Positions 56,372 to 64,000 of a DNA stretch of 64,000 bases are shown in pieces (the stretch's first letter is position 1; the number at the start of each line of letters is the position of its first letter). Source of the stretch: Haemaphysalis longicornis (taxonomy: Eukaryota; Arthropoda; Arachnida; Ixodida; Ixodidae); contig CM023448.1 of the NCBI GenBank assembly GCA_013339765.2, positions 114,646,008 to 114,710,007 of the forward strand, written 5' to 3'. The notes below the pieces were generated by a model. It was not told where the DNA came from, searched no databases, and saw only the letters and a list, made by a program, of their open reading frames with translations. A program made the position numbers and the translations under genes.

Positions 56372-56689
56372 GCGACCGTCACCCCCTCAACCGTCAAGAA
56401 AACGTCAATATTCGTCTCACGCTACGGCTCTAGGTTTAGAGAACGCACGCAGAGGTTCTCAGCGATGTTATCTTCGGCGCATTCCCGACAAAACAGACCA
56501 AATATTAACACTTTTTGAGCTGCATTTCTTGAGAAAAGGTTCGTTATACCGAAATAGATCATGATATTGGTTTCGGTATTTCGAGTTAGTCGAAACATTT
56601 GCTTCAGGGTGTCTGAGGGGGTTGTGGATGTCTTGGTTAAATCGGCACTTTCGTTAAATTGGGTTTCGTTAAATCCACTTCAGACTGTA

Positions 56690-57393
56690 TTAAATGAGTC
56701 TGGGTAGCTACCGATACGAACAAACTTGGGATACCAACTAAACAGGTATAAAGCGTTAGAGCTCCGGGCTGACGATGAAATAAGCACAGTAAAGACAAAA
56801 GGTACTGACCTACGTAACCGAGAACTGTATGTTGAGGATGCCTTTAAGCAATCTTTCTATCAACATAAAGTACCCCCCGGACCTTATATGACCTTCAACA
56901 TCAGATGTAATCAAGAATCTTATACGAGTACACTTTGTATCCTAGTAAAGAGGTTATTTGGGCGTGTTGGTTAGACACGCATGAGAAGATAGCGCAGGTC
57001 ACACACGGACAAAAGGAAGACTTGACTAATACGAGCGCGGATGTGCGTGAAGTCTTCCGGTGTGCGTGTTCCAGCTGTGCTCTCTTTTCTTTGGTATGAT
57101 AGTTTTACCATGGAACTAATTTTTAGACCTGAGTTTGTTTAAATATTAGGTTATGTGGCATGACGCTGCTTGGCTTGTCTAGTCCCAGCGGAAGATTTTT
57201 GCAATGTTTTGCAAAACAATGCCCAATAGACTTGTAGGAAGACCAGTTTCTTTTCGCGCCAAAATTATTAAAAATACATGCGAACAAGCCCAACATGGTA
57301 TTGCTGCTTGTTCCAAACTGTTAGTGACAACTCTGGACAAGCCAAGGATTACATATGGCGCGCGCGATTCGAGCCCAGCAAGGCACGGTTGTC
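56690..57393. other. No recognised feature
   Basis: Anonymous DNA between the Tigger-like element and the MITE. An 82-aa plus frame (56726-56974) has no recognised motif. Confidence 0.4.
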
Positions 57394-57627
57394 CCGTCAT
57401 GCACAAATGAAACGCATTCATGAAAATATGAACCAAAACACATAAATAGCGTGATCTGTTTTCATCCAAGTCTAGTTGACGCCTCGCTGAATTACAATAA
57501 TAAGGTTGGGAAACGTGGCTTTCCAAATATACCAATAGCGCGCCATTATTGGACCTCAACGAACAGTATTTTTCAATTTTGTGTGTTCAGGTTCATACTT
57601 TCGTGCTCGCATTTCATTCCTCCATGA
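57394..57627. mobile_element. MITE, copy 2 of 2 in the window
   Basis: Direct homologue of 5609-5842. The inverted ends are clearer here: GTCATGCAC...GAAACGC and GAAAATATGAACC at the left; GGTTCATACTTTCGTG...GCATTTC and CATGAC at the right. Confidence 0.7.
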
Positions 57628-58159
57628 CTTTGCGTGCCACAGCCTTGCCTGACATCGTCGTGATGGAAGGTGTAAAGTTGACAGGGTCGCAAACCGCATT
57701 CGCACTTAACATGGGAAACCACTTGGGTGGCACCGTGTATGGGTACGAAAATAAAAACTGACACCTTCATTACAAAATATTCCCACCTAATAAAATTCGT
57801 ATACATTCAACATTAGACTTAGATGAGGCTCACGATGGTTTGACTGCGCGGACCACTAAATATCTTGCGAATGCAGCATGCCTTCACGCCCATACAACGC
57901 TGTCCAATACCTCACTATGGGTACGTGGGTACGTGGACAAATGTGGGCAACACTTTGCTAGGCTCCACAGTAAGTATGCAGGATACCGAGCCGCAGCCCG
58001 AGCACTCCTACCCGGGCACCCCAACAAACGGACGAGCACAGCTACCCGAACATGCTGAACACTTATTGAAATATTAAAGCGAAGCTTTCTTGGTCTCACT
58101 GATGGCGTGTCGTAACCAGAACGCATTGCAGGAAAGGTAACTTTACACAATGGGAGGGC
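57628..58159. other. No recognised feature
   Basis: A short GTACGTGGGTACGTGG duplication near 57922; otherwise nothing. Confidence 0.4.
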
Positions 58160-58315
58160 ACATGATGATGATGACGACGACGACGACGACGACGATGATG
58201 ATGATGACGACGACGACACAAGAAGAAAATGCTTCCCGTGGTTGGAATCGAACCTGGGTCCCTCGCGTTGTGAAGCCGACGTCTACTATAGGCTGCGCCA
58301 TGGTCCGTCAGCAGT
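58160..58315 (-). mobile_element. Short tRNA-derived SINE with trinucleotide tail
   Basis: On minus the head starts near 58312 (CATGGCGCAGCCTATAG; A-box-like), with a B box AGGTTCGATTCCAAC (58241-58255) and GTGGGAAGC-like ending. After about 20 nt it runs into a (CGT)n/(CAT)n tail, seen on plus as ATGATGATGACGACG (58163-58216). It has almost no body, unlike the other SINEs here. Confidence 0.7.
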
Positions 58316-58437
58316 TCATTTGGGTTCGTTGAGCGGGCGTTGGCTTGGACTTTGGCTGAGCTGAAGTGAACTTTGGCTTTGGACTTCGGCAGTTCGGGTT
58401 TTGGGCGACAACGACGGTATAAAGACGACAATGGGTT

Positions 58438-58457
58438 GGGGGGGGGGGGGGGGGGGG
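58438..58457. repeat. Poly(G) tract, 20 bp
   Basis: Uninterrupted G20 following GGGTT. Confidence 0.97.
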
Positions 58458-58814
58458 TTCAGTTCTTTTGCGAGGGATACGTTTGCGGCTATCTGAGTTT
58501 GGACTTTGACTCGCAGGAAGTTTGCACTTTGATCATTGACACTTGAATTTTGACTGTCAAGTGGTCTGCACGTTTATCGTTGGCGCTTTGACTTCGATTG
58601 CAGCGGCTTTTACTTTGGCACTTCGCCATTTGATTTCCACCTGGAAGAAAGCTTCGCGTGATAACCAATGTTGTCGTTAGACTGAGAGGGTTTGAACTTT
58701 TTTCTGCAGTACTACAGGCTAGGTAGAAGGGAGCACGCGCCACGTGATAAATAACTGGACAAGAAGTAAAAGGCAACCGTGTGAAGATTACAAACACACG
58801 TACTCAAGTCCCAA
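58458..58814. other. TTTGGACTTTG-like loose repetition
   Basis: 58355-58640 repeats words such as GGACTTTGG, TTTGGCTT and ACTTTGA without a fixed period. No gene is supported. Confidence 0.4.
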
Positions 58815-59045
58815 AAGCACGCAATATTGCCGGACGTCTATAAGCCTCAATGCGTACACTGCGGCATGGAGGCGGGCGTATACAACGGGCTATGGGCTTT
58901 CCAAAAAGAACGCAAAAAGACATAAGATCAAAGACCCAACGATTGAGCAGGTGAAGAAAATGCTGTCTAGCGTGGACCCGAAAGTTTAGCAGGAGCTAAT
59001 CGCAAGGGTAAAAGCGGAAGTAACAACGAACTTCCGAAATAGGGG
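58815..59045 (+). pseudogene. LINE C-terminal remnant
   Basis: One plus frame reads CVHCGMEAGVYNGLWAFQKE. This follows the terminal knuckle pattern C-x2-C-G...L-W-A of I/R1-type LINEs, but the His and the last Cys are replaced. After a frameshift, PTIEQVKKMLSSVDPKV is interrupted by one stop and followed by QELIARVKAEV, matching the usual tail of those proteins. A TCATCATCGTC stretch (59085-59112) may be its 3' simple-repeat tail. Confidence 0.6.
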
Positions 59046-60639
59046 GACCGACCGCCAATTATAGATTAAAAAAGAATGCTTTCGTCATCATCATCGTCAT
59101 CATCACCGTCCTAATCGTGGAACGGGTCCAGATTTATTATGAAGCATTGGTTAAACGACCTCTGCAGGTATGCGCTCAATTCTCGGTATGCATCACTTTG
59201 CTAAAATAACAGCAGCAACTGTCGGGTACACGCCCGCCTAGACCTTAGGCTCGGTTTGATGTCTTACAACGTGAAGCGATATTCGCAGCAAGACGTAAAC
59301 GAGTACTATGAATACTTTCTCCAACGGTTACTTTTTTTTCGCGTGAGCCCGCAAAGTGTGAAGTTAGGTCTTACGTCCTCTGTTTAGGCTTAAGGTTAGA
59401 TAACCCTTAAATTGAAGCTAAACACCGCGCCAAGCAATGTCATATTGATTGTAGGTCGAGCTACGGGTACCGGTTCAGTACGTGAGGCCACAAGGCAAGA
59501 CATTAAGCCTAACATCGAACCGTCGCATACCGAGGCGCCCCCTGCGTCTGCTGCGCATCAAACTTAGCCAAACAAGTTATTAACTGGAAAATTGTCTTCA
59601 CAAAAGAGGATTAATCATTAATGAGGCTTCACGAAACGAGCTTCATGAATTTCCCGCGGAGTTGGTACAGGTGGAGTAATTGTGCTTTCGTACTGAAGTG
59701 GTTCCACATTTTCCCTAATGCACCGAGGAATTGATACCATAATGCACCCAGGAATTGATACCATTTGGCAAGTATCTGGTAGGGCCAACTTCTAGACGAA
59801 ACACTTTTCTACAAAATTGTGAAGCTGTGAAAGTTATGCAATGGTCTGATATTCAATGCGTAATTTTAAGCGCCCGCATTAATGCGCTAATATATAAAGT
59901 TAGGAATCCCAAACATGCACACACCCACTACGAATACGAGCAGCTAGAACCCAAAACAAAGGATGCTTAAACTTAGATTAAATAAGATAATCTACAGGTT
60001 ACGCTATTATTTACAGCTGTAAACGAACATACGAAGCTTGAGGCCGAGGAAGCATCGTAAAAAACCTAGGCGCGCGAGCAAGAAAACACAAAACAAAAAA
60101 AAAACGCAAGAAAGGTGAAGAAACGCTACGGAAAAAATTCTCCTCTCGGTGTAGCACGATACTTGTGTACCCGGTATATTCAATACTTGTATTGAATATT
60201 TTTAACTTGAAACCTTCAGATCAAATGAAACACAAAGGTTTGGGGAAAAAGTTCCCTCGAATATTTAATAAATTATAAAATAGAAGAAATAAGGCAAGAA
60301 GAAAAACGCCAAGAGTAGCTGCTGAACCTGCCATGGCTCACACCAGTGGGTCGTGCAGCAGGAATAGCACGAGGCCTCCGATTGGTTGGGGAAGCAGACT
60401 GCAGGCTTCTTGTCCTGTAGCAGAAGCATCCACCACCCAGCATGACCACCCGCCTGTATCGAAAGAAAGACGCACGAGCTCATGGGCCATCACTCCGCTG
60501 AAGCACAGGGAACCGGCGCAGTCCAAGCAGAACTGTACGCTCGCTGAAACCCGTGCAGCCGAGGCTGGCAACATCAAGTGCGCCAGGCAGTTGCCATGAT
60601 GTCGGAGGCGGCGTGGCTTGATGGAGGCGTAGCGGTGCC
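59046..60639. other. No recognised feature
   Basis: No supported feature. Frames at 60265-60600 are an extension of the Cys-rich region below but broken. Confidence 0.4.
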
Positions 60640-60861
60640 TTACTGGGGCCCAGCGCAGCCCTGGTGGCACTGCAAATTGTTCCTTGAGCGTTTCTTCTCG
60701 AGGCACGGATGGCAGAAGGTACGCCGACTGTTCGGCAGCTTAGGTATGGCCAAGGTGTTCTGGCAGAGGATGCACATCTTGCTTCGGTGAGGCACAGCGG
60801 CTGAGCAAGCGCGGTAGGCGCTGCCGTCGTCCGACGGGCCATCGTCGTCGCTTGTCGCCAT
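60640..60861 (-). CDS. Orphan cysteine-rich ORF
   Basis: From ATG 60861 a 73-aa frame starts MATSDDDGPSDDGS. It contains MCILCQNTL, then FCHPCLEKKRSRNN and CHQGC: three Cys/His pairs in a zinc-binding spacing. Downstream in another frame (about 60440-60330 on minus) lies a further CFPNQSEASCYSCC stretch, so a larger protein may be frameshifted or spliced. I do not recognise the family. The longer frame reaches up to 61071 without an upstream start that I prefer. Confidence 0.35.
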   Translation of the reverse strand: MATSDDDGPSDDGSAYRACSAAVPHRSKMCILCQNTLAIPKLPNSRRTFCHPCLEKKRSRNNLQCHQGCAGPQ

Positions 60862-61053
60862 ACCTGAGCTCAGAACAGCTTGGAGGGGCACCGTTGACGG
60901 CCTGCCGTGGTCCTCGGGGAATGCGCCAGAGCATAGAGAGGAGGGGTGCTTCGGAGCAGGCGTTCGCGTCGGGCCGACCACTTCGTTGTCTTTACCTCGC
61001 CCCGTTCTCCGCGTGCCCGTGCGTGGCAGCGTGGTGGTGTTGGTGGTTCCAGT

Positions 61054-61590
61054 AAAATGGCGCGTACCCACTCAGGGGGATTGGCCAGGAAATGGGCGCC
61101 TTACCGAAAGAAATTATGTAATTTTTGTAGGGAAAGAAAAATATTTAAATATTAGGATGGATTAGCAGTAGATAACTAGAGAAAAGTAAGGAGATTAGAG
61201 AAAGAAATAAAAAAAGGTAAAAACGAGCACCATTTAATGAAAATTGGAAGTAAGAAACACGAATAAAGTAGCGCAGACGAAGCAGTGAGCTGGGCGCGCA
61301 TATACTTGACAAGGGAATCCAGTAGGGCTAAATGATGTCTAGCATGGCAGACGGCCTGATTCCAGGATGAATGAGTGCAACGCACTGCAAAGATCCCCGT
61401 GGCAGAATCCCAGTTCCTTCACCCCGAATGACAAAATAACTGTAGCAGACAGCGGGAGGTTTAGCCGGCTGCATGTACTTTCTAAGTATCTTCGTCTTAT
61501 CGAGGAGAACCGTATGGGTGCACTCTTCTTCCTCTTCTTCTTCTTTTCTATTTGGTAATGGCGTGTACCCACTCAGGAGGATTGGCCATG
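61054..61590. repeat. Pair of direct repeats, ~32 bp
   Basis: AAATGGCGCGTACCCACTCA (61055) and AATGGCGTGTACCCACTCAG (61557) begin near-identical stretches ending GGATTGGCCA. They bracket about 500 bp of A-rich DNA. They may be termini of one repeat family; no element was recognised. Confidence 0.7.
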
Positions 61591-63640
61591 GCTTGAGGTT
61601 TGTCTAATTATTTAAAAAAGTGTTCTTTATAATTGGAAATTAGTGACGGATAAAAAAACTACGCTCCTTAGGGGCGGGGCCAGATAACTGATTGTACGAA
61701 TCAGCTAGCGTATAAGTCTTCCGGTAGCCACGTTAAATTCCTGAAGGAGGAAGTAAGTATCGCAGGAGGCGTTTTTTTTCTCCTTCATTAGCGCGGTTTT
61801 TCCTCGAAATGTGTATTTATTTCGATAGCACTAAAACTAAAGACAAAAAAGAAGGATTTGTCAAACAAATCCTGCTTTCCTGGATAAGTTCCTATGCTTT
61901 ACAAGTGTATGTCCGGTAGTTACAGGCTGTATTAATATTATTTTATTCCTTCGCCTTTAAATGTAGTGTTTATTTCATGCAGTCAGGTTGGTGAACAAGT
62001 CTTTTAGCATCTTTTGTGTAGAAATGCACACAACCATCAAATGTGGAATAAGCAGTGCTTACCGCCATTTATAGACGACTAGTGCCGACTCCTCTTCGTG
62101 GTTAAGATGATTTTGATTAGTTTACCATACATTAAATTTAACCAACCTTTTCATCTTTCTACATGAACGGCAGGTTATATGATAAAAAATGCCTCTGTTG
62201 TCATGCGATACCAATCATCTTATACTAAACAAACCGCGAACATCCCGCTGCTTTAAACGTCCCACTAATGGCTACAAAGTCGCCTTCGCTATAGTCTCTA
62301 AACCCCAGCCCGCGGACCCGATACAACCTTCAGGGGCCTCCGTAGTGGCGCAGCTAGAAATTGTGCGACTCCAAACGCCGGTGCTCATCTATGAGCCGGT
62401 ACAGTGTCCGTTAATTCAATTACTGAATATAGTTTTTAAACACTCCTGCAAACTGGTAATATTTCGGAACTTTTAATCAATACCTAACCTATTAGCTCTA
62501 GTCCTTAATATTACCGCCTGAACGCGGTTTGCGCCTAAGTGAAGACGGAAGTTTCCAAGATATCTGATGTTTAGTTTTCGGAAAGGCGGGGAACATATTT
62601 TGCTTTTACACAACTAACCATAAAGAGGGGAATATTATGTTTACTGATTTAAAACTGAATAATAACGTACCTTCAAAAACAATGTCATTGTAAATATTTG
62701 GAGGCAGTACAAGATAAATTTGCGCGCCATGAAACCCATCTAGCTACGTATTTTGCAAAATTACAGCAGGCAAAAGTTGAGCCCTAAAAAAAAACCAAGC
62801 AACATTTTGAACGACTTTGCAAATTTTGGAAAAACACAGTTTTTTCAAAACCTGCCATGAATCTGTGGGGTTTGGTAGCAACGTAACTCTCTGCGAAAGG
62901 AATTTCTACAACGAAGTGCATCAAGTCAAAGTAGTGAAATATGCTCAAGTGTAAGGAATAGAAACAGGAAAATACAATTTCTTCAGTTTAAATAATTTTT
63001 GTTTATTGAGAGTTTCACACGCAGGGCAAGTTAATTTATAACAATGGGTTTACTGCAGTGCGTATTCCCTCGGTGACGACTTCTACTAGAAGGGTTTTGT
63101 TGTTCCATATTTCGAATTGCGGAGGGAATTTTTCTTACACACTTTTGAAGCACAAGCTATAGTTTTGCTGCAAGGTGCTTGCAACCAGAGTTCTGTAAAA
63201 AAAAACTAAATTACAGCACTAGCTCCACCGTTATCATTGTTTGCCTGTTTCATTCGTCTTTCTACAGGTATATTAGGGTAAGTCTGCTGGTTATGATTTA
63301 TTTAATGTTCGGTACTGGAGATTTACCAGGTTGCCATAAATTGCTAACGTAACAACCTGAAAAAATGACAAAAATATATTACACATCTGACTGTCCTTTT
63401 AGTCAAGTTATTTGTCACTTTATTTGTCATGTTATCGGTATTTATTTAGAAATAACGAAAAACAAACAAAGAAAAAAAGAAAGGAAAAGAAGAAAGAAAA
63501 AAACGGGGAAAATTATTGACATTGATCCGTGATCAAAGGATGCACACTGAACATTTTACACCCTTATCGCCTAAAAAAGGTGTAGCGTAAGTGGAATAAA
63601 GGAGTTGAAGAGTCATTACGCCCTTTTTCTTAGGTTCCAA
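61591..63640. other. No recognised feature
   Basis: AT-rich DNA with no supported gene. A purine run (AAAGAAAAAAAGAAAGG) lies near 63460-63500. Confidence 0.45.
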
Positions 63641-63660
63641 CACCGTAATTTGTAGCTTTG

Positions 63661-63750
63661 CACCCTTTTTGTGTGGCAAAAAGGGTGTTGACGGACTTCA
63701 ACACCCTCGGTTTTCTGTAGGGTGTTGAAAGGGTGTGAAATGGGTGTTCA
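63661..63750. repeat. Overlapping hairpins of a GGGTGTTGA repeat
   Basis: CACCCTTTTT (63661-63670) pairs with AAAAAGGGTG (63678-63687). AGGGTGTTGA (63682-63691) also pairs with TCAACACCCT (63698-63707), so the two stems are mutually exclusive. Further GGGTGTT copies follow to 63750. Confidence 0.85.
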
Positions 63751-63759
63751 ATAGCAAAA

Positions 63760-64000
63760 GAAACAGCAGAGCTGGGGGTCGACCCAACTTCTACCGGGTT
63801 GGTCAAGTTTTGCTAGGTTTTGCTAGACATTTCTAAGCTTTGTTAAGTTTTGTAATGCTTTTGCGAGTCTAGGCTAAAGGCTTAAACGTGAGGCCAAGTT
63901 TAGGCGGATTTTACGAAGCCTTCTGGTCAGTCCCCCACACTGACAGCGGATTCCAGGGAGAAACAAGCTAGGTCGACCCCCAGCTCCGCTGTTTCTCCAG
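63760..64000. mobile_element. Inverted-repeat element, cut by window end
   Basis: GAAACAGCAGAGCTGGGG then GTCGACC (63760-63785) is inverted at 63971-63996 (GGTCGACCCCCAGCTCCGCT then GTTTC), with one mismatch. The 185-bp interior repeats GGTTTTGCTAG-like words. It could be a complete MITE of about 240 bp or the start of a larger element beyond 64000. Confidence 0.7.

Larger units (their letters stand above)
52918..56687 (-). mobile_element. Tigger/pogo-like element hosting nested insertions
   Basis: The left end is CAGCCAAAACTCGATTTAAC; the right end read inward is CAGTCTGAAGTGGATTTAAC. Both continue with ACGAA-type words and are flanked by TA (52916-52917, 56688-56689). Subterminal TTTAACGAA/TTCGTTAAAT repeats occur at both ends. 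Without the nested block 53301-56000 the element is about 1.07 kb. It carries a transposase C-terminus on the minus strand but no DDE core, so it was already internally deleted. Confidence 0.8.

Overview
The window is eukaryotic, repeat-dense DNA, most likely from a hard tick (Ixodidae). At least five, and probably eight or more, copies belong to tRNA-headed short interspersed elements (SINEs) whose body has the tick-typical wording (head ending GGTTCGATTCC, then a GAGGCGAAAAGC-like stretch, a GCACGTTAAAGA-like stretch, and a CAAT/TTGA tail). The coding remnants look like arthropod non-LTR retrotransposons and DNA transposons. I find no bacterial operon structure, no rRNA, no CRISPR array and no intact host gene. 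The species cannot be named from the sequence alone.

Layout. 1-11 kb: mostly anonymous DNA with two SINE copies, a long CT microsatellite, one copy of a MITE, a 309-bp foldback element, a 788-bp Tigger/pogo-like element with TA target sites, and a CTCA microsatellite. 11-14.9 kb: a composite repeat (copy A) carrying a decayed RNase H-bearing LINE and a tRNA-like sequence, then an RNase H remnant of another LINE. 15-33 kb: mostly unrecognised DNA with microsatellites, poly(C)/poly(G) tracts, short inverted repeats and degraded SINE pieces. 33.5-35.2 kb: a probable LTR followed by a zone whose homopolymers look inflated. 35.7-42 kb: the most structured part. It holds a 275-bp hairpin element, a (TA)n tract, and an array of 480-bp units, each with a tRNA-like sequence. 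The array contains a head-to-head inversion. It is followed by a TATA-bearing module that recurs inverted at 41.3 kb beside a divergent single 480-bp unit. 42-43.7 kb: a decayed RTE-clade LINE. 44.6-50.5 kb: copy B of the composite repeat, split by a 3.78-kb hAT-like element with a perfect 8-bp target duplication; copy A supplies the empty site. 52.9-56.7 kb: a three-deep nest in which a Tigger-like element is interrupted by a hAT-like element, which is interrupted by a Kolobok-like element encoding a THAP domain. 57-64 kb: the second MITE copy, a SINE with a trinucleotide tail, a LINE C-terminus, an orphan cysteine-rich ORF and hairpin-rich elements at the end.

How it works together. Nothing here forms a pathway. 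The window records successive transposition: non-autonomous elements (SINEs, MITEs, internally deleted hAT and Tigger copies) beside decayed possible sources of mobility (RTE and I/R1-type LINEs, a THAP transposase exon). The best candidates for something undescribed are the 480-bp tRNA-like array with its inverted promoter-like modules and the nested THAP element.
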